Assembly: GCA_013416795.1 (NCBI GenBank)
Contig: RQSC01000012.1
Coordinates: forward strand, 171,385-212,397
From: Prasinococcaceae sp. CCMP 1430
Lineage: Eukaryota > Prasinodermophyta > Palmophyllophyceae > Prasinococcales > Prasinococcaceae
Reading direction: 5' to 3'
DNA: 41,013 nt
Positions 1-8,384 of this stretch are shown here, in pieces. The notes under the pieces were generated by a model that saw only the letters and a list, made by a program, of their open reading frames with translations, ran no database searches and was not told the origin of the DNA. The first letter of the stretch is position 1. Each line of letters opens with the position of its first letter. The translations under genes were made by a program, and so were the position numbers.

Positions 1-20
1 GCGCGGCGGGCGCCGCGCCG

Positions 21-1106
21 ATGCTGCCCCGCCGCGACGCGCGCAGCAGCAGCGGCAGCCGCAGCAGCAGCAGCGGCAGCAGCAGCAAGGGGGCGCTGTC
101 CATGGGCAGGACGCGCCGCGCGTCGACGAAGGCCGCGGCCGTGGAGTTCAGCTTCAGCGGAGGCTCTTCGGCGTCGGGCGTGGCGCTCGCCGACCGCCCG
201 GCGTGGATGAAGCCCTTCACAATCTTCGCGTCGCAGGTCAAGGCGCAGCGCTGGCGCGAGTACTGGGACCGCGAGTGGAACTCGCGCGACATCACGTACG
301 CCGCGTTCATCGGCGGCATGCACCTGCTGTGCCTGGCCGCGCCCTTCACGTTCAGCTGGGCCAACCTCGCGTTTGGCGTGGCCATGTACGTCGTGACGGG
401 CATGCTGGGCATCACGCTGTCGTACCACCGCCAGCTCAGCCACAAATCCTTTACCACTCCCAAGTGGCTCGAGTACGCGCTGGCGTACTGCGGCGTCCTG
501 TCGATGCAGGGGCCGCCCATCGAGTGGGTCAGCGCGCACCGCTACCACCACCAGTTCTGCGACACGCCCAAGGACCCGCACACACCGCACGAGGGCTTCT
601 GGCACTCGCACGCGGGCTGGCTCCTCGACAACGACGTCAATGACGAGCGCTGCGGCATGCGTGGCAACTGCCAGGACATGACGAGGCAGCCGTTCTACCA
701 GTGGCTCGAGCGCACGTACATCTGGCACCCGATGCTCTTCGGCGCGCTCACGTTCGCCATCGGCGGCTTCGGCGCGCTGGTGTGGGGCGTGGCGCTGCGC
801 ACCGTGTGGGTGTGGCACATCACGTGGGCTGTCAACTCCATCTCGCACGTTTGGGGCAAGCAGGCGTGGAACACGGGAGACGAGTCGCGCAACAACCTGC
901 TGATCGGCATCCTCGCCTTCGGCGAGGGTTGGCACAACAACCACCACGCGTTCGAGTACTCGGCGCGCCACGGACTGGAGTGGCAGCAATTTGACATGAC
1001 GTGGATCTCCATCTGCTTTCTCAAGTTCCTGGGGCTCGCCGACAACATTCGCCTGCCGTCCGAGGCCGCCATGAACAAGCTGCGGCTGCCGCCGGCGACG
1101 GCGTGA
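21..1106 (+). CDS. ADS/FAD5-type acyl-lipid (delta-9 family) fatty-acid desaturase
   Basis: Membrane di-iron desaturase of 361 aa, expected to put a double bond into an acyl chain in the plastid or ER using O2 and electrons from ferredoxin or cytochrome b5. The three histidine boxes are present: HRQLSH at residues 136–141, HRYHH at 173–177 and HNNHH at 305–309. The stretch VNSISHVWGKQAWNTGD (271–287) is typical of plant ADS/FAD5 and cyanobacterial DesC enzymes. Hydrophobic segments lie near residues 92–135 and 235–275. The first ~40 residues are rich in Ser, Arg and Ala, like a plastid transit peptide. The reading frame stays open upstream to the window edge, so the true start may lie outside. 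It converges with the C5orf34-like gene. A TGTAA at 1338–1342 may be its 3'-end signal. The family is certain; regiospecificity and substrate cannot be read from the sequence. Confidence 0.93.
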   Translation: MLPRRDARSSSGSRSSSSGSSSKGALSMGRTRRASTKAAAVEFSFSGGSSASGVALADRPAWMKPFTIFASQVKAQRWREYWDREWNSRDITYAAFIGGMHLLCLAAPFTFSWANLAFGVAMYVVTGMLGITLSYHRQLSHKSFTTPKWLEYALAYCGVLSMQGPPIEWVSAHRYHHQFCDTPKDPHTPHEGFWHSHAGWLLDNDVNDERCGMRGNCQDMTRQPFYQWLERTYIWHPMLFGALTFAIGGFGALVWGVALRTVWVWHITWAVNSISHVWGKQAWNTGDESRNNLLIGILAFGEGWHNNHHAFEYSARHGLEWQQFDMTWISICFLKFLGLADNIRLPSEAAMNKLRLPPATA

Positions 1107-1416
1107 GGCGGAGCAACCGCGCGCCCCGGGGGGATGGGGGGGTGGGGGGGATGAAAGGGGTGGGGGGGAAGAAGCTGCGGGCGGGCCCACACGGTGAAAG
1201 GGGCGCATATCGAAAGCGGATGAGCAACCCAACGACTGAGGGGGAAGACGAGCTCGCGGCGCAATTTTACTGCCGCTGCGCTATCTAGCAGGTTGTGCAC
1301 ATGCCGCGGCGAGCCAAGTGCTAGCACACGAAGCACAATGTAAAGTTATTTGCGTGTGATGTGACAGCCTGAATCCGCAGAGCGCGCTAGTCGCGCGTGG
1401 GCGTTCGCTGAGCACG
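1107..1416. other. Convergent intergenic spacer with G-rich tract
   Basis: This 310-bp gap between two convergent genes holds the 3' UTR of the desaturase. It contains a G-rich stretch at 1126–1170 of G runs broken by single A or T bases, a TGTAA at 1338–1342, and the first copy of a 30-bp tandem duplication (1381–1410). No coding potential is convincing. Confidence 0.6.
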
Positions 1417-1440
1417 CTAGTCGCGCGTGGGCGTGATAGG
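1381..1440. repeat. 30-bp tandem duplication spanning a stop codon
   Basis: Two copies with a 30-bp period, 1381–1410 and 1411–1440, match at 23 of the first 24 bases and then diverge. The second copy includes the last codons and the TAG stop of the minus-strand C5orf34-like gene. Because the period is a multiple of three, the first copy carries an in-frame repeat of the same terminal residues and a second TAG. Confidence 0.8.
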
Positions 1441-3738
1441 TTCTAGTGCTGCGGCCAGCAGCTGCATCTGCTGCTCGTTGCGCTTGAGCATCTCCTCGAC
1501 GAGTAGCTGCCTGCCCGCGGCCGTGCTCGCACCGCCTGGTAGCGCCGCGTCCCACTGCGCGGACGGTATGCTCAGCTGTGGGCTACCACGCTGCGCTTCC
1601 GCCAGCGCTGGGGCGGGCCGCCCGACGTCCATGGGAGGCGCAGCGTGCTCCCTGGCAGCCTGCACGCTTGCGTGCGGCTGGTCGCCCGTGCTGCCCGCTG
1701 CCCGCGTCGACTCTGCGTGCGCATCCCATCTCCTCACGGGGGTCACCGTGGGCGGTGCGGCTCTTGGCGCCTCTTCGCTTGCAAGCGGCGAAGGCGTCGG
1801 TGCGAGCGCTTCTGCGTCGTACCGTCCTGAGAGGGCAAGCGAGCACACAGCGCGTTGCCGCTGGTTGGCGGCGAGCGTGGCGTCGATGTGCTGCTGTGCG
1901 CGCGTGGCCTGCGAGCGTTCCTCGGGCGTCTTGAAGGCCCAGTCGGCGAACTCCAGCGCGTCGCGCACGTAGCCCTCCGCCCCGATGGGTGCTGCCACGC
2001 GGACTGTGGTGCGCGTGCCGTCGGGAAAGATGACGTCTGCCGTGTTGCGCTCGCCGTCCAGCTCGAGCAGAGTGCGATCGCGAAAGGACACGCGTACCCG
2101 GCCGTCCGCGTACGCAGAGAACGCGCCCTGCCGCGGCACCTCAACGCGCGTGACGAGCGTCGTCGAAACCACGGCCGCCTTGGTCGCGCCTCTGCCCAGC
2201 CCCGCGCCTGGCGCGGCCGCAGCGGCAGCCTCAGTCGCGGCCTCGAGCTGCGCTCGTTCGGCGGCATCCGCGGCCACGGCGGCCGCGCGCAAGGCGACAG
2301 CGCGCCTCGCGGCGGCGCCTAGTGGTACCGCAACGGAATCGTGCAAATTCGAGCTCGCGGGGCTCCTCCCCTCGCCCTCGCCCTCGTCCTTGCCGTGCGC
2401 GATCTCATTCGAGTACTCACTGGTAGCAAGACCTGCGCCCGCCACACTTGTGCGTGCGGACGTGGCCCCGCGCCTCAGGGCATACACGTGCTCAGGCACA
2501 TTCGCCGCCGCCAGCGTGGTGCTATCCTCGTCGCGGGCGCCTGTAACGTGCCGCACGAGCAGACCGCCGGCGGCCGTCTCGAGAAGCGAGCCGTCCGCAG
2601 CGAGCGTGCCGCGCACCTCGCCTTCGCCACCGCGCGCGTGACCGCTCCTGCCGTGCGGTGTCGCCACCCAGTGCAGCGTGCAAGCGGGTGTCCACTCGAC
2701 GAGCGGCGCGTGGGCGGGGTCGGAGCTGTAGGTCTCCAGCGATGCGCTGCGCCACCACGACGAGCCGCCCAGGTCTGACCAGCCAGGGACTACCGCGCCC
2801 TCACCCGCGCGCGGCACCGCTGGGAGCGCGGTCGAGGAACCGCCCGCGCCAGCTGCTGCGAGGGTGGCCGCATCCGCGCACGCGGCCGCGCTGGTCGGCG
2901 CGCAGCCGCTCGCGCGCGCGTCCAGTGCGAGCCGCACTGCCGGTCGCCAGCGCTCCGGATAGCAGCCATCCGTTGCCGCGAACACCTGCGACTGCCACAC
3001 GCACTCGCTCTGCTGCTCCTGCGCGTCGCGCGCGTTGGGTGCTCGCCCAGCGTCGTCCGCGTCGTCCGCGAGCGCAGGCGGCAGTGCGAGCGGATACGTG
3101 ACGCAGAAGTGCGCGCCGTGCGCCGAGAGGAGCAAGTGCGCTGAGCCGCACAGCGAGCGCACTGAGATGGCACCCGTCTCGGCGGACGCGCTCACGTGGC
3201 CCACCGCTGCGCCCGCACGCGCCGTGGCGGGCCACGCGACGGCGGGCGGGCGCGCACGAGGCGCAGAGAATGGCGTACAATAGCCCGCTGCCCGTGCGAG
3301 TGCCCCGCTCTCCGCGTACGGAGGCGCGTCGGCGCACGCGCCGCAGTGCATGTTGCGAAAGCGCAGCACGGCGCCGACGCGCGCGGCGTGCTCGCGCGTG
3401 GCGCACGCGCTCAGCTGGCGGCGCAGCTCGCCGCGTTGCGACACCGCCGTGAAGGCTCGACCGCCGGGCTCCAGCCACAGCGCCGAGCCGTCCGAGAACT
3501 GCCCGCGCGCTGCGCCGCAGCGCGTGAGCACGCAGCGCACGAGCGACGGCGCTCCGGCGCGCATCTCGGCGGTAGACGCCGTGGCCGCGGCGGCCTTGCC
3601 GGGGCGTGCATCGTCCGCGTGTGCGTGCTGCCGCCCTGCGGCCTTGCGCGTTGGCGTGGGCGCCGAGGGCCGCGCCGCCAGCGCGTCCCCGCCCGCGCCC
3701 ACCATCCCTTGGTCGACCGCCTCGCAAGGCGCGGACAT
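1417..3738 (-). CDS. C5orf34-family protein (DUF4524/DUF4520-like)
   Basis: A 773-aa protein with sequence hallmarks of the C5orf34 family, whose function is not known. An N-terminal module (about residues 68–200) contains FSDGSALWLEPGG, the family's DGS-x-L-x-L-x-P signature. A middle segment has CVWQSQVFAATDGCYPERW. A C-terminal module (about 535–615) starts FSAYADGRVRVSF and continues through VIFPDGTRTTVRV. The linkers are Ala/Gly-rich and low in complexity, with an Ala-rich helix before the C-terminal module. An in-frame start 23 codons upstream (3807) lies in the CA/CG microsatellite and would encode a Cys-Val run, so I chose the ATG at 3738. The gene diverges from the JmjC gene and converges with the desaturase. 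No intron is needed. Family assignment is by eye and should be confirmed by profile search. Confidence 0.75.
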   Translation of the reverse strand: MSAPCEAVDQGMVGAGGDALAARPSAPTPTRKAAGRQHAHADDARPGKAAAATASTAEMRAGAPSLVRCVLTRCGAARGQFSDGSALWLEPGGRAFTAVSQRGELRRQLSACATREHAARVGAVLRFRNMHCGACADAPPYAESGALARAAGYCTPFSAPRARPPAVAWPATARAGAAVGHVSASAETGAISVRSLCGSAHLLLSAHGAHFCVTYPLALPPALADDADDAGRAPNARDAQEQQSECVWQSQVFAATDGCYPERWRPAVRLALDARASGCAPTSAAACADAATLAAAGAGGSSTALPAVPRAGEGAVVPGWSDLGGSSWWRSASLETYSSDPAHAPLVEWTPACTLHWVATPHGRSGHARGGEGEVRGTLAADGSLLETAAGGLLVRHVTGARDEDSTTLAAANVPEHVYALRRGATSARTSVAGAGLATSEYSNEIAHGKDEGEGEGRSPASSNLHDSVAVPLGAAARRAVALRAAAVAADAAERAQLEAATEAAAAAAPGAGLGRGATKAAVVSTTLVTRVEVPRQGAFSAYADGRVRVSFRDRTLLELDGERNTADVIFPDGTRTTVRVAAPIGAEGYVRDALEFADWAFKTPEERSQATRAQQHIDATLAANQRQRAVCSLALSGRYDAEALAPTPSPLASEEAPRAAPPTVTPVRRWDAHAESTRAAGSTGDQPHASVQAAREHAAPPMDVGRPAPALAEAQRGSPQLSIPSAQWDAALPGGASTAAGRQLLVEEMLKRNEQQMQLLAAALEPITPTRD

Positions 3739-3770
3739 TGCGGCCGCCCCCGCTCCCCGCTCCCTGTGCC

Positions 3771-3815
3771 CACGCACGCACGCACCCACGCACACACACA
3801 CACACACCTACACCC
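3771..3815. repeat. CA/CACG microsatellite in a divergent promoter
   Basis: An (ACGC)n stretch runs into an uninterrupted CA run at 3791–3807, just upstream of the minus-strand ATG at 3738. It would be translated as a Cys-Val run if translation began further upstream, which argues that it is 5' UTR or promoter. Confidence 0.85.
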
Positions 3816-3951
3816 ACCCCTCACCCCGCGAGGCTGGCGCGCGCGCGCCCGAAATTCGACAACGCGCTTTTCCCGCCACCACCACCCCGCGGCGTGGGCA
3901 GGGGCATGGACGACCCCGGTCTGCGACGCCCGCTGAGGACCGTCTGATCGG

Positions 3952-5985
3952 ATGTGTATGCTGAATCACCGGGGATCTTCGGACGAGCGAAACCCCGGAG
4001 TGCAGATGTGTATACGGGGTCAGCGCTGGAATCGCGATGAGGGAGGCCGCCACGACGAATTTGCTTTGCTTTGCTTTCCCCCCATCAAAAGACACGAACG
4101 AACGGCCGCGCGACCACACCTCGCGCCGCCGGCAGACGCGCTGGCGAGGCCGGGGGGGGGGGGGGACGGCGCGGCGCCGGGGCTGGGCGCACGCGTTGCC
4201 ATCGACGCGTCCGCGCTCTCGGACGAGGCCGCCGGCTTCGACGCAGCGAGGGTGCTGCTCGGGGGACTGCTCGCGGACGCAGGCATCGACGCGCCCGTCA
4301 CGGGCGCCAGCGGCCTGCGCGGCCTGCGCAGGAGACGGCGAGCGCCGCCGTCGGCCGCCTACTCCAAGCCAGTTGAACTGGAAGGGGGTACTGGAGAAGA
4401 GCCGCGGCCGCCGCTGTCCTCTCCCGTGGCGCCGAGCCCGCCGCGAGCGCCGCGCCCGCCGAGCAGCCGGGGCGCTCGGCCTCATCCCACAAGCCGTGGC
4501 AGCCTCGGGAGCGCCCGTGCTACGCGCGCATCGCTCTCGCCCGCTGCGTCCAAGGAAGCCATCACAGCGGCTCATCGGCGGCGGGGCCTCGGCAGCCTGG
4601 CGGTCCTCCCCCCACACATCCTCGAGCGCGTGCTCTCGAGCCTGCTCCCCCGCAGCCTCACGTGCGTGGGCTGTGCGTCGCCTGCGCTGCGCGCGGTGGT
4701 GCACGACGAGGCGCTCTGGCGTCAGGCGGCGCTCCGCCGCGCGCACTCCGGGATGGCGCCGCCTTGCACGCGCTACGCGCTCGACGGTTCCGCGCCCGAT
4801 GTGTGCGTCATCCCCTTCGACTGCAGCACGCTGAGCTGGCGGGTTTGTATGGGTGTGGGAAAGGGCGCGGGCTTGGGTGCCGGCGGTGCCGACGAGCTTG
4901 CGTGCCAGTCGAAGGTGCCCCCCGCTTCGCCCGAGCTGCTGCTCGCCCTGCCTCTGGTGGCGCAACGCCGCAGGCTGCGCAGCATTAGCCTTTCGGCGTT
5001 GTCGGTGCTGCCAGAGGACGCGCGCGAGGTGCTGCGCCTCGACAGCGGCACCACAAGCGACAAGTTCGCGCGCGAATGCGACTCCCTGCAGGCGCCAGCG
5101 GTGCTCAAGGGCGCGGCCAATATGTGGCCGCTCTGCGGCGTCGAGGCCTCGCAGCTGTGCGAGGCCTTTCCCGGCGCGCCACTTCGCACGACCGAGGGCG
5201 GGCTCTGTATGACAGGCGAGTGCTTCGGCGCGTATCTGAAAGCTAATGAAGGCCTCGAGGCGCTCGATGCGGAGCCGCTCTGCGTCTGCGATCCGGAACT
5301 TGGTGGTGCTCCCATCGCGCCGGAAATCGAGGCCGGCTACGCCGTGCCCAACGCCATTGCTGGCGGGTGCGTGGGCGGTGATCTGATGGAAGTAGGCAAC
5401 GTCTTGTGCGGCGACAGGCGGCCCGCGAACAGGTGGCTTCTAGCGGCCCCACCTCGGGCAGGCTGGCGTTGGCACGCTGGTCCTGCGCTCACGTGCGCGT
5501 GGCACGCGCTTGCGTCCGGGAGGCAGCGTTGGGCGCTCTATCCTCCCGGCCAGCTTCCGGAGGGGGCCGGTGCCGTCTCCGCGGCCAAGGACAACGAGAG
5601 CAAGGCTGGAACGGACGACCCTTCAGCGCTCGAGTGGTTTACCCGTGTGTATCCTTCATTGGTGCCGCATGAGAGACCGCTCGAGTGCGTGCTGGAAGCG
5701 GGAGACGTCATATGGTTGCCGGCTGGGTGGTGGCACTGCGCGCTCAACATTGAAGAGACTCTGGCGGTGCGACACAGCTTGGTCACGGAGGCCAGCCTGA
5801 TCGCTGCTCAGCGGCAAAGCGTGCGGTATTCATCGGACGAATCGCCTGTGGCCGGCAAGGCGAGTGGGACGCACCGCTCCGAAAGCTTGTGCGGCCTAGG
5901 CGGCGACGCACAGGCGGCTTGGGCTGCAGCAGTGCGCGAGCACCGCCCCCACCTCAGCGGCGCTATGGAGGCGCTCGGGCTGTAA
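3952..5985 (+). CDS. F-box / JmjC-domain protein with altered iron-binding triad
   Basis: The 677-aa frame has an F-box-like segment at about residues 213–262 (LAVLPPHILERVLSSLLP…) and a C-terminal JmjC double-stranded beta-helix at about 370–615, the architecture of plant JMJ21/22 and close to JMJD6. Such enzymes are Fe(II)/2-oxoglutarate hydroxylases or demethylases. The second metal His is kept in GDVIWLPAGWWHCALN (H595). The first motif reads WHAGPALTCAWHALASG: aligned with the family HxDP…WNAL it gives H508-x-G510, so the Asp ligand is Gly, and the 2-oxoglutarate-contacting Asn and Lys positions also differ (H518, Q525). It may be inactive or have a changed reaction. The N-terminus is uncertain: ATGs at 3952, 3958 and 4006 precede a G14 tract (4152–4165) where a one-base length error would change the upstream frame. 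The fold is confident, the start is not. Confidence 0.85.
   Translation: MCMLNHRGSSDERNPGVQMCIRGQRWNRDEGGRHDEFALLCFPPIKRHERTAARPHLAPPADALARPGGGGDGAAPGLGARVAIDASALSDEAAGFDAARVLLGGLLADAGIDAPVTGASGLRGLRRRRRAPPSAAYSKPVELEGGTGEEPRPPLSSPVAPSPPRAPRPPSSRGARPHPTSRGSLGSARATRASLSPAASKEAITAAHRRRGLGSLAVLPPHILERVLSSLLPRSLTCVGCASPALRAVVHDEALWRQAALRRAHSGMAPPCTRYALDGSAPDVCVIPFDCSTLSWRVCMGVGKGAGLGAGGADELACQSKVPPASPELLLALPLVAQRRRLRSISLSALSVLPEDAREVLRLDSGTTSDKFARECDSLQAPAVLKGAANMWPLCGVEASQLCEAFPGAPLRTTEGGLCMTGECFGAYLKANEGLEALDAEPLCVCDPELGGAPIAPEIEAGYAVPNAIAGGCVGGDLMEVGNVLCGDRRPANRWLLAAPPRAGWRWHAGPALTCAWHALASGRQRWALYPPGQLPEGAGAVSAAKDNESKAGTDDPSALEWFTRVYPSLVPHERPLECVLEAGDVIWLPAGWWHCALNIEETLAVRHSLVTEASLIAAQRQSVRYSSDESPVAGKASGTHRSESLCGLGGDAQAAWAAAVREHRPHLSGAMEALGL
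4152..4165. repeat. G14 homopolymer inside the JmjC gene
   Basis: A run of 14 G lies in the N-terminal coding part and is read as four glycines. A length error here would join the downstream frame to a different upstream start, for example the ATG at 4037 in another frame. It should be treated as an assembly and start-site caution. Confidence 0.9.
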
Positions 5986-6285
5986 GTGCGTCTCGCGCGC
6001 AACCGACAGGTGTACAGAATCTCGTCTCACAAATCAACAGTCGCTACAGCGACGCGCTGAAGCGCGCGCGCAGGCGCTGACACTCTCGTCCGCTGTGGGA
6101 AGCAGAGAGAGCGGGAGCGGGCCCCGGTGCTTGCTCTGAGGGTGCCGAGTAGAGGTAGGCGAGCGTCAGCTCCGTTTATTGAAGCGGACGAGGGGTAGCA
6201 GCTGTTAGTCGATGCGGGTGCCAGACACTCCTGCGCTGCACCGTCGCCAGCGTCTCCAGGATGAGCTCATTTCTCCCCCCTCGGC
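5986..6285. other. Convergent spacer between JmjC and CUE genes
   Basis: This 300-bp gap holds two facing 3' UTRs. A TGTAA overlaps the JmjC stop codon. On the minus strand an AATAAA (6180–6175) lies about 105 nt past the CUE-protein stop and could be its polyadenylation signal. I see no further gene. Confidence 0.5.
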
Positions 6286-7402
6286 CTACTCCGCCTTCGC
6301 ACCCCCGGCCCTGGCTTTCGGCCGGCGCTTCTTTAGGCGCCCCGATGCGCCCGCCCCGCCCTGCACCGCACCCGTGTCACGCTCGTCCTTCGCATGGCCG
6401 TCGTCGTCCTCGTAGTCCTCATCTTCGTCGCCATAAACAACCTGAAGGATGCGCGCGCAAGTCTGAGTCAGCGGCGCGGCGTAGGCGCGCTTGGGCTGCT
6501 GTGCAGAGTGGCACGCCCGCGCGTCGGGGGCACGCGCAAAAATGCACCCACAGCACGAACCTCGGTAACCAGGTCACCGATGTAGTTGATGGTCTCGTTC
6601 ACCGCGTCGTTGAAAGAGTTCACCTTTGACCGCAGGTCTGCGCTCATCGTGTCGAGCCAGTGGTCGGACGTCTCGCCCGGGGCCTCGCTGCCCCCAGTGA
6701 AGAAGCCGAACCCTGGGAGGATCGGATGCGCCGGCGCCGAGCGCAGGGCGGGCGGGCGTGGCGTGCCAGCGTGAGGAAGTTGGCGTCAGCGCGTTTGCGT
6801 GCGGGTCACAGGCACAGTTTGAACCCCGCTCATCCCAGCGCGCAGCGCGGCAGCGCCTGCGGCAGCAGCAGTGAGCGCCATCCTGCCTCTGCGCGCGCGC
6901 CGGCGCGCACACCCTCCTTCGCTGGCGCGCTCGCAAAAACACGTCCTGCACGGACGCACAAAAGCGCCACCTCGACTGCTGGGCCGCCTGCGAGACGGCA
7001 CGTCGCGGCCGCCACTTTCTCCCCTTTCTCGCCTCTCAACTTCCGTGCGCTGCAGCGTGCGCCTGCCGCGCAAGCCGCCCAGGCGCCCGTCCTCAACAGC
7101 TGCACGGGGGGAGTGTGTGTGTAGAGGGGGGGGGCTGAAGAAAAAGCACGCGCGGCAGGCGCACCGGCGGCGCGCAACGCACAGTCGTCGTCGTCCTCCT
7201 CCTCTCTTCCCCCGCCGCCATTTGCCCTGCCGCTGCCTCCCACCCCGCCCTGGTTCTCCCTGGCCGCCTTGTTCCCCTTTTGCAGCGCCAGCAGGTTCTC
7301 GATCGTGCGCTCCATGTTCTCGTCGTTGGCCTCGTACAGGCTCGCGATCACCGAGCGCTCGATGTCGGGAAACATGCCGACGAGCGTCTGCACGCCCGAC
7401 AT
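6286..7402 (-). CDS. Small CUE-domain protein, three exons
   Basis: Assembled from exons 7402–7183, 6712–6561 and 6441–6286 (introns of 470 and 119 nt, donors GTGCGT and GTTCGT) to give 175 aa. Phases agree across both junctions. Residues ~4–44 form a CUE domain, a three-helix ubiquitin-binding fold, with the diagnostic MFP (10–12) and LL near its end (ENLLALQKGN). A Gly/Asn/acidic linker follows, then an aromatic patch (WFGFFTGG) and a helix (DHWLDTMSADLRSKVNSF). An acidic stretch (YGDEDEDYEDDD) precedes a basic tail (GRLKKRRPKARAGG). CUE proteins act as mono-ubiquitin adaptors in trafficking, ERAD or chromatin; nothing here says which. The gene diverges from the Gln-rich gene. The first exon is strong; the exact first intron is inferred from phase and GT–AG. 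Confidence 0.75.
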
Positions 7403-8384
7403 GGCGGCGGCGCGCCCGCGGCGCGCGCGGCGGCCGTGCGCGTGGTGTCGCGCTCTCGCGTGCCGGGGCGCCCGCGGAGCAACGCCCCCTGCTCGCGGTG
7501 TTGCGGCCCCCAGCTGCGCCGCCCCCTTTCCCCCGCGCTCCCCCGAGCTGCTGATCGCCAAACCCGGGCGGCAGCGGGGGCGCGCGCGGCGCGGCGCGCG
7601 AAAACGACGCGTGTCCAGTCATTTCCTGGACCGCGGCGCGCGGCGCCCCGCCAACACCCCCCCCCGCCGCGCGCGGCCTGGGGTATTTACTAGTCTACTA
7701 GTGAAGCCAAAAGCTGCCAGCCTTTCGCTGCGCGGGCGGGCGCGCGCACAGCGTGTGATGGATGGGACGGTGCTGTTGACAATCAATTGTTCGCAGCTGC
7801 CATCAGTCAGCAGGGCCCTCGTCGGAACCCAAATCATTTTCTTTTTTTTTTCTCACCCCGCCCCTCCCCCGAATTGAGTGCGGCGCACCTCGCGGGTTCG
7901 CGTCGGCCAAATGGGCGCCCGACCGGAAGGGCGCGCGGCGCGCGCGCATGCGGCGCGATGGCCCGCGCGATGGCATCGCGGGCGATTGGCGGGGCGCGAA
8001 AAGCGCATCGCTCGCGCCGAAAACGCGCGCCGAATCCAAATAAATCTAAAAAACGAGTACAGATTTTCCCGCACGCGAAATGCTCCTTCGGCGGCGCCGC
8101 GCGAGGTCGGCGCGCAGGCGACTCGCGCGGGGACCCGAGAGAGAGAGGGACTTCCGTTTTTTTTTTTTGCGCGCGCCGCGGCGATGCGAGGGCGGGCGTG
8201 CAGGCAGGCTGGGATGAACGGGGGCACAGGGCAGGGGAGGACGCGCGCGCGGCGCCGCCCCCCGGGGCGGGGACGGGGGCAGACCTCGATACGCTCGTTT
8301 CCTCAACCTCTCGCGCGCCCCGCGCGCACGCGCGCCGCCGCTCGCACCCTCCCTCCTGCGGGCGCCCGCGCGTTTCGGAGGGAG
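7403..8384. promoter_or_regulatory. Divergent promoter region, CUE gene and Gln-rich gene
   Basis: This 982-bp gap lies between two divergent start codons. It contains two ACTAGT hexamers at 7689–7694 and 7697–7702, a near-palindrome ACAAT-CA-ATTGT around 7779–7790, and T runs at 7847–7855 and about 8158–8168. An open frame runs from 7878 into the downstream gene, but its residues are Arg/Ala-rich and cross a T run, so I read it as 5' UTR. Promoter function is inferred only from position. Confidence 0.45.

Noticed and set aside
3808-4965. 385-residue minus-strand frame opposite the JmjC gene start
   Set aside because: It is Arg/Ala-rich low-complexity sequence that overlaps the F-box coding region antisense and shows no motif.
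7878-8384. In-frame 169-codon extension upstream of the Gln-rich protein
   Set aside because: It crosses T runs and encodes Arg/Ala/Gly-rich sequence with no motif, which fits a 5' UTR in GC-rich DNA.
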